Positions 36,972 to 45,844 of a DNA stretch of 64,000 nt are shown piece by piece (within the stretch, counting starts at the first letter, position 1; the number at the start of each line of letters is the position of its first letter). A program made the translations under genes and the position numbers. Below the pieces are notes generated by a model. It saw only the letters and a program-made list of their open reading frames with translations. It did no database searches and had not been told where the DNA came from. The stretch is from Bacteroidales bacterium (GTDB lineage: Bacteria > Bacteroidota > Bacteroidia > Bacteroidales > UBA12077): the NCBI GenBank assembly GCA_003446015.1, contig DMBU01000193.1, positions 1 through 64,000 of the forward strand, written 5' to 3'.

Positions 36972-37065
36972 TTAATGCAATCTATTCTCGGATATTGTTT
37001 TATTCTGAATTTAAATTAAATGCAGTATTGGATTCTTATTAGTTCATCCCACCGCGAAAAAATTA

Positions 37066-37089
37066 AACTATTTGTGTTATCAAATAGTT
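37066..37089. repeat. Perfect 9-bp inverted repeat between mtaB and the PorP/SprF gene
   Basis: AACTATTTG and CAAATAGTT flank a 6-base spacer. There is no T tail, so it may be an operator or a poor terminator. The rest of the 289-bp spacer (36972-37260) shows only a weak TATCTTCG promoter-like site at 37232-37239. Confidence 0.45.
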
Positions 37090-37260
37090 ACAAGTAAAGC
37101 GCTAAAAATTATGAAAATAGAATAATTCATTTCTTTTTGACTGTCATAAAATTTAAGAATCTTTTTCGAATTCTTACACCTTATTTACATTGGATTTTTA
37201 TTTATAAAATAACTGTTTCGTTAAAAATAATTATCTTCGATTTTCTTTAAAGTAAATTAT

Positions 37261-38166
37261 ATGATTAGCAAAACAATAAAACTATTTATTCTTTTTTTTT
37301 CTATTTCATTAATAGTTAAAGCACAGCAAGATAATTTAAAGTACCTTGACTATAACAACCTTATAACAAGTCCTGATGTATTTTTTGATAAAAAATCTTT
37401 CAATCCATCATATACCGGAGATACAGTAAAATTAAAAGCAAACCTCAAAAAGATGACCTACTGGCTAGGTTATGAAGACTCTAAAGATCTTACTGGTATC
37501 TCAATTGAAACATATATGAGAAAAAACAATTCAGGAATTGGAGTTTTATATCTATACGATAAAGATTTCTTTAAAAGTCATGTATTGAAGTTTGATTATA
37601 ACTATCGTTTTACTATTAATGATAAAATTAAAGTAAGGACAGCTATTTCTTTAGGTATTAATCATTATACACTTATTGATGAAATAATTACTTATGAACC
37701 TGATCCTCTTCTTGCTAACAATAATGATTGGTGTGATCATCCTATTCTTTCAGTCGGGACTCTGTTAAATTTTAAAAGACACGAACTTGGAATAACTTAC
37801 GCTGATATATTTAATTTTGATTTAACATCAACTAACTGGTCCGACCCTAAAATTTTCAACAATTATTTTGTAATTAACTATAATTATAAGTTTCAGTTAA
37901 CTGAGACCATTATATTAACTCCTGAAATAATTAATTACTGGAATCCTGATTATAACATTTGGATAATTACTTCATCGGCTTCGTTTAAAAACAGAATCTA
38001 CACCGGAATTTTATTGCGATCTAATAATGATTTTGGATTTATGTTCGGAGGAAGACCCTGGAAGAGACTTAAAATGAGCTATGTGTATACCTATAATGAC
38101 AAGAATATTGATATTTCGGGTTTAAACTATGGATTTCAAGGAATTAATTTTAGTTTTATTCTATAA
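37261..38166 (+). CDS. PorP/SprF family type IX secretion-associated outer-membrane protein
   Basis: 301 residues with a signal peptide cleaved near VKAQ. The mature part has the PorP/SprF pattern: FFDKKSFNPSYTG near the N-terminus (in place of the usual NPA-aG block), then alternating strands (GVLYLYDKDFFKSHVLKFDYNYRF, HELGITYADIFNF) and a terminal FSFIL with an aromatic strand. These barrels accompany type IX secretion and gliding proteins and help place particular adhesins on the surface. No adhesin or other secretion gene is beside it. Its stop codon overlaps the start of the methyltransferase gene by one base. Confidence 0.85.
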   Translation: MISKTIKLFILFFSISLIVKAQQDNLKYLDYNNLITSPDVFFDKKSFNPSYTGDTVKLKANLKKMTYWLGYEDSKDLTGISIETYMRKNNSGIGVLYLYDKDFFKSHVLKFDYNYRFTINDKIKVRTAISLGINHYTLIDEIITYEPDPLLANNNDWCDHPILSVGTLLNFKRHELGITYADIFNFDLTSTNWSDPKIFNNYFVINYNYKFQLTETIILTPEIINYWNPDYNIWIITSSASFKNRIYTGILLRSNNDFGFMFGGRPWKRLKMSYVYTYNDKNIDISGLNYGFQGINFSFIL

Positions 38167-38792
38167 TGAATGCATTTTGGGAAAATTTATTTACAGAACA
38201 AGGCACTCTTTGGGATTTTCATCCCTCAGACTCAGCATTAATTGCTCTTGAACTTTTTCGCAAAAATAATTTGAATAAGATTCTTATTCCAGGTGTAGGT
38301 TACGGTCGCAATGCTAAACCCTTTTATGATGCAGGCTTCGAGAACACAGGAATTGAAATTTCAAAAGCTGCAATACATTTAGCAAAGGAAAATCAACTAG
38401 ACTTTAAAATCCATCATGGTTCATTAACTGACATGCCTTTTGATAATGACTTTTATGAAGCTATCTTTTGTTATGCAACACTGCATTTATTTAATAAGCA
38501 AGACAGACAACATATTCTTAAAAATTGTTTTAATCAATTACAAAAAAATGGATTGATGTTTTTTAATGTAGTTTCTGTTGATTCAATGATTAATTTTTCG
38601 GGTGAGAAAACAGGAGAAAATAGTATTAAACTAAAAAATAGCTTAGACGTTAATTTTTATAATTTGAATGAAATAGAATCAGAATTCAAAAGCTATAATA
38701 TAATTAAAATCTCAAAGATTGCTGAACCAATTAAGCACATGAAAAACCAACAAGCTTTGCAATGTTTCAATGTAATTTGTCAAAAAAATTAA
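38166..38792 (+). CDS. Class I SAM-dependent methyltransferase
   Basis: 208 residues. The opening MNAFWENLFTEQGTLWDFHPSDSA resembles thiopurine-methyltransferase-like proteins. Motif I is ILIPGVGYGRNAKPFYDAGF, the acidic end of strand two is GIEIS, and motif post-I/II reads FYEAIFCYATLHLF. The substrate is unknown. It overlaps the PorP/SprF gene by one base (TAATG), so the two are translated together, an unusual pairing of a cytoplasmic enzyme with an outer-membrane protein. It is not long enough for an extra domain. Confidence 0.85.
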   Translation: MNAFWENLFTEQGTLWDFHPSDSALIALELFRKNNLNKILIPGVGYGRNAKPFYDAGFENTGIEISKAAIHLAKENQLDFKIHHGSLTDMPFDNDFYEAIFCYATLHLFNKQDRQHILKNCFNQLQKNGLMFFNVVSVDSMINFSGEKTGENSIKLKNSLDVNFYNLNEIESEFKSYNIIKISKIAEPIKHMKNQQALQCFNVICQKN

Positions 38793-38863
38793 ATATATTT
38801 AACATTATTGGATTTTTGTTGTTATTTAATATTCTTTAATTATAATTTTTAAAAATACGAATT

Positions 38864-39679
38864 ATGAATTTAACTGATTTACTCGATTATAATCCAATAT
38901 TGTTAGCCTTATTTGCAACACTTTTTACATGGGGGCTTACTGCTCTTGGATCATCAATGGTATTTTTTTTTAAAAAAATAAATCAAAAGATTCTTAACTC
39001 AATGCTTGGATTTGCTGCCGGAGTGATGATTGCTGCAAGTTTTTGGTCATTGCTGAAACCTTCAATAGAAATGGCAGAAGAGAGTGGTGTAATCTCCTGG
39101 GTCCCTGCAGTAGTTGGATTCTTATTAGGTGGAGCTTTTTTGTTATTGATAGACAATATTCTTCCGCATTTACATTTAGGCTTAACAAAAGATAAAGCCG
39201 AAGGTATTAAAACTACCTGGCAACGAAGCGTTTTACTCGTATTAGCAATAACACTTCATAATATTCCGGAAGGTTTAGCTGTAGGTGTTGCATTTGGAGC
39301 ATTAGCGAATAATCCGGATACCGGAATTTTAGCCGGTGCTATAGCTTTAGCCATAGGTATTGGATTGCAGAATTTTCCTGAAGGTGCTGCCGTTTCAATC
39401 CCATTGCGACGTGAAGGTTTTTCAAGGTTCAAAGCTTTTAACTACGGTCAGCTATCGGGCGTTGTGGAACCTATTGCAGGAGTGTTAGGAGCTTATTTAG
39501 TATTACACATTACTCCTTTATTACCCTATGCACTTGCTTTTGCTGCCGGTGCAATGATCTTTGTAGTTGTTGAAGAATTAATCCCTGAATCGCAGACAGG
39601 GAATGAAACAGATTGGTCGACCATAGGAGCCATGTTGGGGTTTGCTACAATGATGTTCCTTGATGTGGCTTTAGGATAA
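38864..39679 (+). CDS. ZIP family metal transporter
   Basis: 271 residues with about eight membrane helices. The binuclear metal-site motifs are present in helices four and five: [15 protein letters not shown] and [19 protein letters not shown], where the second usually has an H, N or Q at the first position. A short His pair in the loop (LPHLHLG) may be part of the intracellular metal-binding loop. ZIP proteins carry zinc, iron or manganese into the cytoplasm; ZupT-type is the nearest bacterial group. A weak terminator-like dyad (39720-39736) follows. Confidence 0.9.
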   Translation: MNLTDLLDYNPILLALFATLFTWGLTALGSSMVFFFKKINQKILNSMLGFAAGVMIAASFWSLLKPSIEMAEESGVISWVPAVVGFLLGGAFLLLIDNILPHLHLGLTKDKAEGIKTTWQRSVLLVLAITLHNIPEGLAVGVAFGALANNPDTGILAGAIALAIGIGLQNFPEGAAVSIPLRREGFSRFKAFNYGQLSGVVEPIAGVLGAYLVLHITPLLPYALAFAAGAMIFVVVEELIPESQTGNETDWSTIGAMLGFATMMFLDVALG

Positions 39680-39889
39680 AACATTTATCTGACGATTTTT
39701 AATACTACTTAATCACATTTCCTTTAAACAAAAGGACATATTCTTTTTTATCTTAAATGTTAGTGTGAAATAATATCAATATGATACAACTTTGTTCAAA
39801 ATGATAAAATTTCATATACATATTATCCTTCTCAACACTTTGTAAGTTTCAGTAAATCAATAATAAGCATGTAATTATAACCTGTCTGG

Positions 39890-39902
39890 CATTCCAGGAA
39901 TG
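39890..39902. promoter_or_regulatory. Short palindrome upstream of the DUF4382 lipoprotein gene
   Basis: CATTCC, a central A, and GGAATG form a perfect dyad 65 bases upstream of the start codon at 39968, in a position suited to an operator. No matching copy was seen elsewhere in the window. Confidence 0.35.
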
Positions 39903-39967
39903 GTTTTTGAACGAATGCTACCACAGTTTGTATAATTAATGTAGAATTTAAAAAAAAGGATTTGAGT

Positions 39968-40759
39968 ATGAAAAAGTTAATTTATGTTGTAATAGCATTA
40001 TTTATTTTTAGTGCATGTAACCAGGATGATAATAAAAGTTCTCAAAATGCCGTATTAAGTGTTCGGTTAACGGATGCACCTGCAGATTATCAGGAAGTAT
40101 TAATAGATATTCAGGATGTAATGATAAATACTTCAAACGAAGATAATCCGGAAGGATGGCAAAGTTTGGATATTATGTATCCCGGTGTTTACAATTTACT
40201 TGATTTTACCAATGGACTTGATACCTTATTGGTAGAACAAGAATTACCGGCAGGAACTATTTCTCAAGTGAGATTGGTGCTTGGAGATAATAATCAGGTA
40301 AAAATGAATGGTGAATATTATGACATTAAAACACCATCAGCGCAAAGTTCAGGTCTAAAATTAAATCTTCATGCCGTTCTTTCAGAAGGTTTAACTTACA
40401 CTCTTTGGATTGATTTTGATGCAGGTCGCTCAATAGTGGAAGAAGGTAACGGAACTTTCCTGCTTAAACCAGTTATTAGAGCTTATACTGAAGCAAGTGA
40501 TGGTGCAATTACAGGAGTTGTTGAACCTATTGAAGCAAGACCTTATGTTATGGTAATTTCCGCAAATAACGATACAACAGGAACGTTTGCAGATACTATA
40601 AGTGGTAAATTTTTAATAGGGGGTCTGAATGATGGAACATATATGATAAATTTTAAACCGATTGAAGAATATATGCCAGTAGAAATGGAAAATGTTAATG
40701 TTCTTAAAGGCGAAATTACAGAAGTTGATACTGTGAGATTTGAAATGGTAATGAACTAA
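39968..40759 (+). CDS. DUF4382 domain lipoprotein
   Basis: 263 residues from the ATG at 39968 (MKKLIYVVIALFIFSAC); the open frame begins two codons upstream at a TTG. The lipobox FSAC gives a lipid-anchored protein. The DUF4382 domain covers residues about 28-165, with LSVRLTDAPADYQEVLIDIQDVMI, the near-invariant opening of the family, and a DF-x-AGRSIVEEG block. The C-terminal part (about 175-263) is a carboxypeptidase-regulatory-like beta domain. Function is unknown; it is periplasmic or on the surface. It is followed by a strong terminator shared with the convergent acyltransferase gene. Confidence 0.88.
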   Translation: MKKLIYVVIALFIFSACNQDDNKSSQNAVLSVRLTDAPADYQEVLIDIQDVMINTSNEDNPEGWQSLDIMYPGVYNLLDFTNGLDTLLVEQELPAGTISQVRLVLGDNNQVKMNGEYYDIKTPSAQSSGLKLNLHAVLSEGLTYTLWIDFDAGRSIVEEGNGTFLLKPVIRAYTEASDGAITGVVEPIEARPYVMVISANNDTTGTFADTISGKFLIGGLNDGTYMINFKPIEEYMPVEMENVNVLKGEITEVDTVRFEMVMN

Positions 40760-40802
40760 TAATTTGTTCTATTCAGAGCACCCTGTAAATAGGGATGAAA
40801 AG

Positions 40803-40834
40803 CTGATCTTACTTAATGGTAAGGTCAGTTTTTT
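40803..40834. terminator. Terminator between the DUF4382 gene and the convergent acyltransferase gene
   Basis: CTGATCTTAC pairs with GTAAGGTCAG (one G-T pair) around a 6-base loop, followed by TTTTTTATTT. Confidence 0.85.
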
Positions 40835-40856
40835 ATTTATAAATATCTCAGGAAAG

Positions 40857-41648
40857 CTAATTCCATTTACTCAGATTTGTTTCAATAAAATCAACAATCT
40901 GATTGTTTTGCTCTTTTCCTTTACCTGTAATTTCTATTGGTTCACCTATGGTAATGTAAATTTCACGATCTCTCCGAATCGGACCTAAATCTTTAATCAG
41001 CTTCCCGTTTCCCCAGAAATCTGTTTTTATAGCCATGGGAATAACTTTAACCCCTGTTGATTTTGCAAGTTTAACTCCCAGGGAGTTAAACTCCTCAGGG
41101 ATAAAGGTTTCTCTTCGTCCTCCTTGCGGAAAAATAACAACAGAAATACCTTTTTCAATAAACTCTTTTCCTTTATTCATAACATACATTAGGTCCTCTC
41201 GGGAATTCGAACGTTCCACTGCAATCGGGTCACGTGCTCTCATAACCGGACCAAATAAAAAATGCCGTGCTAAACTTGCCTTTACAACAAATGTTACTTC
41301 CATAAATGGAGCGATGATGGCTGGAAATATCATCGATTCCATAGCGCTCATATGGTTACTTACTATAACTACAGGCTCATCGCAATTTCTGAAATTGTCA
41401 AATCCTTCGATATGAAATTTACCACCACAATGTTCAATCAGCTTTACGACATCATACGAAGATTCTGCCCAGGCTTTTCTATTATAGATTCCTTTTAATG
41501 CTAATTTGCGACTAACAAATATGAGTTGAATGTATTTTAATACAAAATAAATTCGTGTATTAAGGAAAAGTTTATCAATTAACTTTCTGGAGTTAGGTCT
41601 TGTAGTATAATGATTCTCAGTAAAAAAATCCAGATTCAAATTTCCCAT
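40857..41648 (-). CDS. PlsC-like lysophospholipid acyltransferase
   Basis: 263 residues. The PlsC acyltransferase domain covers roughly 85-230. Motif I is SNHMSAME, with His followed by Glu at the fifth position instead of the usual Asp; motif III is FPQGGRRE instead of FPEGTRS; RARDPIAVERS corresponds to motif II. A membrane-associated N-terminal helix (IYFVLKYIQLIFVS) precedes it. This variant set marks a sub-group of lysophospholipid or related lipid acyltransferases with unknown acceptor. A terminator of the carboxylase operon lies upstream, so it has its own promoter. Confidence 0.8.
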   Translation of the reverse strand: MGNLNLDFFTENHYTTRPNSRKLIDKLFLNTRIYFVLKYIQLIFVSRKLALKGIYNRKAWAESSYDVVKLIEHCGGKFHIEGFDNFRNCDEPVVIVSNHMSAMESMIFPAIIAPFMEVTFVVKASLARHFLFGPVMRARDPIAVERSNSREDLMYVMNKGKEFIEKGISVVIFPQGGRRETFIPEEFNSLGVKLAKSTGVKVIPMAIKTDFWGNGKLIKDLGPIRRDREIYITIGEPIEITGKGKEQNNQIVDFIETNLSKWN

Positions 41649-41701
41649 TTATATAAGGTTTATTAGGATAAGCGAAAATAAGTAAAAATTCAAAATACAC
41701 A

Positions 41702-41739
41702 TAAAAAAAGATGGTAAAGAAATTAATCAATAACCATCT
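41702..41739 (-). terminator. Terminator of the carboxylase operon
   Basis: On the minus strand AGATGGT (41739-41733) pairs with ACCATCT (41715-41709) and is followed by seven T. Confidence 0.8.
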
Positions 41740-41763
41740 AAATCATTTATAGTATTATGAAAA

Positions 41764-42297
41764 TTACTTTTCAACTTCAATTAGTACATCATCTTTCATA
41801 ACATTGTCGTTTGCATGAAAGTTAATTTTGTTAATTTTTCCGTGTATGGTCGAAAGAATTTCATTTTGCATCTTCATTGCTTCTAAGATAAGTAAGGGTT
41901 CACCTTCTTTTATTTCCTGATTTTCTTCAACCAAAAATTCAACAATTTTCCCTGGCATAGGAGCTTGAACTCGTTCAACTTTTGTTTCCTGTTTGTTTTT
42001 ATCAAGAAATTTTCGTCTTTTATAAGAGAAGGGAGACTCAACCGAAATTGAATAACTTACTCCATTTACAAGTACTTCATATTGATTTTGATTTTTTTCA
42101 ATAATATCAACAATATACTTTTTCTTTTTCCATATTAAATATACAAAACCCTGTTTGTCAGATATTATTTCAATAGGAATGTTTTCTTTACCTTGTTTTA
42201 TGTAAAGCTCTTTTGGATTAATAAACTCATACTTTTTATTCTTGTTTGTACAAGCAATGAATTTCTGTTTACTTTTCTTAGATTTTGAGAACATCAT
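41764..42297 (-). CDS. Biotin carboxyl carrier subunit of an acyl-CoA carboxylase
   Basis: 177 residues. The C-terminal 70 residues form a biotinyl domain with EAMKMQNEI, where Lys142 carries biotin, preceded by VQAPMPGKIVEFLV. The N-terminal hundred residues are a basic beta-rich region without a named domain, as in the stand-alone carriers of propionyl-CoA/methylmalonyl-CoA carboxylases. It is the last gene of a three-gene operon with biotin carboxylase 12 bases upstream. Together these would carboxylate propionyl-CoA to methylmalonyl-CoA, or a related acyl-CoA. Confidence 0.9.
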   Translation of the reverse strand: MMFSKSKKSKQKFIACTNKNKKYEFINPKELYIKQGKENIPIEIISDKQGFVYLIWKKKKYIVDIIEKNQNQYEVLVNGVSYSISVESPFSYKRRKFLDKNKQETKVERVQAPMPGKIVEFLVEENQEIKEGEPLLILEAMKMQNEILSTIHGKINKINFHANDNVMKDDVLIEVEK

Positions 42298-42309
42298 AAT
42301 TTCAAGGTT

Positions 42310-43818
42310 TTATAATGATTTTAATCTTTTATTCATCAACCAGGGTGTAATGTTTTTACCCTTTTCATAATCAACATATGTATTATCCTCTATTTCGAGT
42401 TGAACATTATGATTAAGAGAAGCCCAGAAGGCTGCTATTAGTTCTTCATCTTCTTCCTGATAAAATAATTGTTTCATTTCATTTGGAATAAATGATGTTG
42501 AAATATCACCCGATTTAAATTTGGGATGATTCATAACTGCCTTACAAAAAGGAATGGTTGTTTTTATACCTTTTATATATAATTTACTTAAAGCATTAAG
42601 GGTATTCTGTATAGCTTTTTCGCGTGTTTCTCCATAGCAAATTAATTTAGCAAGCATTGAATCAAAGTTAGCAGTTACATTGGATCCCTCTGATATGCCT
42701 GTATCAAATCTTACATTTTTTGTCTTTGCAATTTGTATTTGATCAATAGTACCAAGAAAAGGAGAGAAGCCAGTTTGTACATCTTCAGCATTTATTCTGC
42801 ATTCAATAGCCCATCCGGTTAATTTTACATCTTCTTGTTTAATATTTAATTCTTCATCCTGTGCAATACGTATTTGCCATTCAACCAGATCAAATCCTGT
42901 TACCATTTCCGTTACGGGATGTTCAACCTGGATTCGCGTATTCATTTCCATAAAATAAAAATTACCTAACTCGTCCAACAAAAACTCTACAGTTCCTGCA
43001 TTTCTATAATTAGATGCTTTTGCAATATTTATTGCAGATTCTCCCATTTTAGCACGCAGCTCATCGTTCAAAGCAACAGAAGGCGATTCCTCAATTAACT
43101 TTTGGTGTTTACGCTGAATTGAACACTCTCGTTCGCCTAAATGAATTATATTTCCATGATGATCAGCGAGAATTTGAAATTCAATATGACGTGGATTTCG
43201 AACATATTTCTCCATAAATACTGATGGATCAGCAAATGCTTTTTCGGCTTCATTTTGAGCCATACGAAACATTTTCTCAATATCTTCTTCTTTTTCTACA
43301 ATTCTCATTCCTCGTCCACCACCACCTGATGCCGCCTTTAGTATAACAGGATATCCAATTTTTTGAGCTAATAATTTTGCATGTTTTGTGTTCCGAATAT
43401 TTCCATTACTACCTTCGAGTAAAGGAACATTATTATTCGCTGCAATCTGTTTAGCAATAGTTTTATTACCTAATTTGTAAATAGCATCGGGAGAAGGACC
43501 AATGAAAATTATCTTTTCATCAATACATTTTTGAGCAAAATAGGGATTTTCAGCTAAATAACCGTAACCAGGATGAACTGCATCAATATCATATTCCTTT
43601 AATGCATAAATAATCCGATCAATATCTAAAAACTCTGGAATATCATTTGTGAGTTCTGTAAAATCAATAACTTCATCCATAAACTCCAAATAATAAGCTC
43701 CCGGCTCTTTGGATGTTTTTATTCCGTAAGTTTTTATATCCATTTTTACGGCTGTTTCCGAAATACGTATGGCTATTTCACCTCGGTTTGCTATTAATAT
43801 GGATTTTATTTTTTTCAT
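42310..43818 (-). CDS. Biotin carboxylase subunit of an acyl-CoA carboxylase
   Basis: 502 residues. It opens with ILIANRGEIAIRI, then has the HPGYGYLAEN block, an ATP-grasp glycine-rich loop (KAASGGGGRGMR), HIEFQILAD and the catalytic EMNTRIQVEHPVTE motif. It ends with a short biotin-carboxylase C-terminal domain and an extra tail of about 50 residues. The enzyme carboxylates biotin on the carrier encoded downstream using ATP and bicarbonate. The AccC-type and PccA-type enzymes cannot be told apart by sequence alone; the neighbouring carboxyltransferase points to propionyl-CoA. Confidence 0.93.
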   Translation of the reverse strand: MKKIKSILIANRGEIAIRISETAVKMDIKTYGIKTSKEPGAYYLEFMDEVIDFTELTNDIPEFLDIDRIIYALKEYDIDAVHPGYGYLAENPYFAQKCIDEKIIFIGPSPDAIYKLGNKTIAKQIAANNNVPLLEGSNGNIRNTKHAKLLAQKIGYPVILKAASGGGGRGMRIVEKEEDIEKMFRMAQNEAEKAFADPSVFMEKYVRNPRHIEFQILADHHGNIIHLGERECSIQRKHQKLIEESPSVALNDELRAKMGESAINIAKASNYRNAGTVEFLLDELGNFYFMEMNTRIQVEHPVTEMVTGFDLVEWQIRIAQDEELNIKQEDVKLTGWAIECRINAEDVQTGFSPFLGTIDQIQIAKTKNVRFDTGISEGSNVTANFDSMLAKLICYGETREKAIQNTLNALSKLYIKGIKTTIPFCKAVMNHPKFKSGDISTSFIPNEMKQLFYQEEDEELIAAFWASLNHNVQLEIEDNTYVDYEKGKNITPWLMNKRLKSL

Positions 43819-43856
43819 AATATTAGTTGTAATTCTTCATTTCAAAATAACAATTA

Positions 43857-45413
43857 TTATAAAGGAATGTTCCCGTGTTTTCTCTCTGGTTGATCAACAT
43901 GTTTATTTTCCAGTGTTTCGAATGCTATTATAAGCTTTTTACGAGTATCAGCAGGATCTATAACTTCATCAATATACCCTTTTTCGTCAGCGATATATGG
44001 ATTTGCAACTTCATGTCTGTACTTTGCAGCAAATTCCATTTTCAATTTTTTAGGATCTTCTGTACTTTGTATTTCTTTTCGATATAGAATAGAAACAGCT
44101 CCTTCAGGCCCCATTACAGCAATTTCGGCAGTTGGCCATGCAAAATTATAGTCACCACCAATATTTTTACTGTTCATCACACAGAAGGCTCCACCATAAG
44201 CTTTTCTTAAAATAACAGTAATCTTAGGAACTGTAGCCTCACTAAATGCAAATAACAGCTTTGCACCATGTTTAATGATTCCATTATGCTCCTGATTTAA
44301 ACCTGGCAGAAATCCAGGCACATCTTCAAGAACTAACAATGGAATGTTAAAAGCATCGCAGAATCTCACAAATCGAGCTGCTTTATTCGAAGAATTTATA
44401 TCGATAACACCAGCAAGTATTTTTGGTTGATTCGCAACAATTCCAATCGCTTTGCCATTAAGTCGGGCAAACCCGGTTACAATATTAGGAGCAAAAAGTT
44501 CAGATGCTTCAAAGAACGAATCCTGATCGATAATTAACTCAATAACTTTTTTAACATCATACGGTTTATTAGGATCATCAGGAACTATTAATCTGAGTTT
44601 GTCAACATCCTTTTCTTTTTTTGAGCTTGGTTCAATGTAAGGCGGATTCTCTAAGTTGTTTGAAGGGAAAAAAGATAACAGTTTTTTTACACCTAAAATT
44701 GTATTTTCTTCATCTTCGTAAATGAAATTTGCCACACCGCTTTTTCGTGCATGAGTTTCAGCACCTCCTAATTCATCGAAAGTAACTACTTCATTCAGAA
44801 CTTCCTTTACTACATCTGGCCCTGTAAGAAACATGTAACTTGTTTTCTTGGTCATGAAAACAAAATCTGTGAGAGCTGGTGAGTATACAGCACCACCAGC
44901 AGCTGGTCCAAGAATAACAGAAATTTGAGGGATAACTCCAGAAGATCTAATATTATTATGAAAAATACTTGTGTAACCCGCCAAACTTGCTACTCCTTCT
45001 TGAATACGTGCTCCACCAGAATCAATTAAACCTATTATAGGAGCACCAACACGTAAGGCCAGTTCTTGTACTTTCATTATTTTTCTCGCATGCACAGCTC
45101 CCAGAGATCCTCCCATAACAGTAAAATCCTGTGAATAAACATACACCAATCGACCATTAACTCTACCATGACCTATTACAACACCGTCACCGAACGCTTC
45201 ATCAATTTTCCCAAAACCTGTGTCAGGGGTTGCTGATGTAACAAACGCATCCAGCTCTTCAAATGAGTTTTTATCAAAAAGTAAAGCAATACGTTCACGT
45301 GCATGTAATTTGCCTTTAAGGTGTTGCTTTTTATTTTTATCAGGTCCATTTTGAACTTTAAATCGTTCAATTCTGCTCAGAAAATCTTTGTATATTTTAC
45401 CATTTACATCCAT
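43857..45413 (-). CDS. pccB: Acyl-CoA carboxylase carboxyltransferase (propionyl-CoA type)
   Basis: 518 residues. Both halves of the carboxyltransferase crotonase-like fold are in one chain: SQDFTVMGGSLGAVHARKI, LIDSGGARIQEGV, ILGPAAGGAVYSPAL in the N-half and LEDVPGFLPGLNQEHNGIIKHGAKLL and KAYGGAFCVMNSK in the C-half. This is the PccB/MmdA architecture, which moves CO2 from biotin to propionyl-CoA (or the reverse for methylmalonyl-CoA decarboxylase). With its own biotin carboxylase in the operon, and no sodium-pump membrane subunit, the carboxylase direction is more likely. It is the first gene of the operon. Confidence 0.93.
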   Translation of the reverse strand: MDVNGKIYKDFLSRIERFKVQNGPDKNKKQHLKGKLHARERIALLFDKNSFEELDAFVTSATPDTGFGKIDEAFGDGVVIGHGRVNGRLVYVYSQDFTVMGGSLGAVHARKIMKVQELALRVGAPIIGLIDSGGARIQEGVASLAGYTSIFHNNIRSSGVIPQISVILGPAAGGAVYSPALTDFVFMTKKTSYMFLTGPDVVKEVLNEVVTFDELGGAETHARKSGVANFIYEDEENTILGVKKLLSFFPSNNLENPPYIEPSSKKEKDVDKLRLIVPDDPNKPYDVKKVIELIIDQDSFFEASELFAPNIVTGFARLNGKAIGIVANQPKILAGVIDINSSNKAARFVRFCDAFNIPLLVLEDVPGFLPGLNQEHNGIIKHGAKLLFAFSEATVPKITVILRKAYGGAFCVMNSKNIGGDYNFAWPTAEIAVMGPEGAVSILYRKEIQSTEDPKKLKMEFAAKYRHEVANPYIADEKGYIDEVIDPADTRKKLIIAFETLENKHVDQPERKHGNIPL

Positions 45414-45844
45414 AAAACCAGGATTAAATATTTATTTTATGTTTTATAACAGTTCTAAATTTTTAGGCACAGGTATAAAATTCTTTGTAATTTATTGTTT
45501 AACAAGTTTTTATCGATTTGCTTATTTTCTAGAATTACCCTTTTATCCCTAAATATTTACAAGGATAAATATATAAAAATATTGTTATAGTCAAATTTTA
45601 AAATCCTTAAATTAATTAACACAACAGATTTATTAAAGTTCATTTTCAATATTTTACCTGAAGCAATTTCCCTTGGATTAATTAATAAATAAAGCTTTCA
45701 ATTAATAATTCGAAAATTTCAATCGTTTGCGATAGAGTCTTAACTCGACTGCATTCGGCATTCTTAATCATTTACTTTAGGATGCTTAAAATTTGAAAAA
45801 TCATTCCTAATTTTTAACTTGTTAAGTTTTTAAAAAATAACAGC
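45414..45844. other. 431-bp divergent spacer between pccB and the WD40-caspase gene
   Basis: No reading frame of note. It must hold the promoters of pccB (minus) and the caspase gene (plus), but no exact TAnnTTTG was found on either strand. A dyad TTTATCC/GGATAAA (45542-45569) and a GCATTC direct repeat near 45750 are the only structures seen. Confidence 0.5.
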
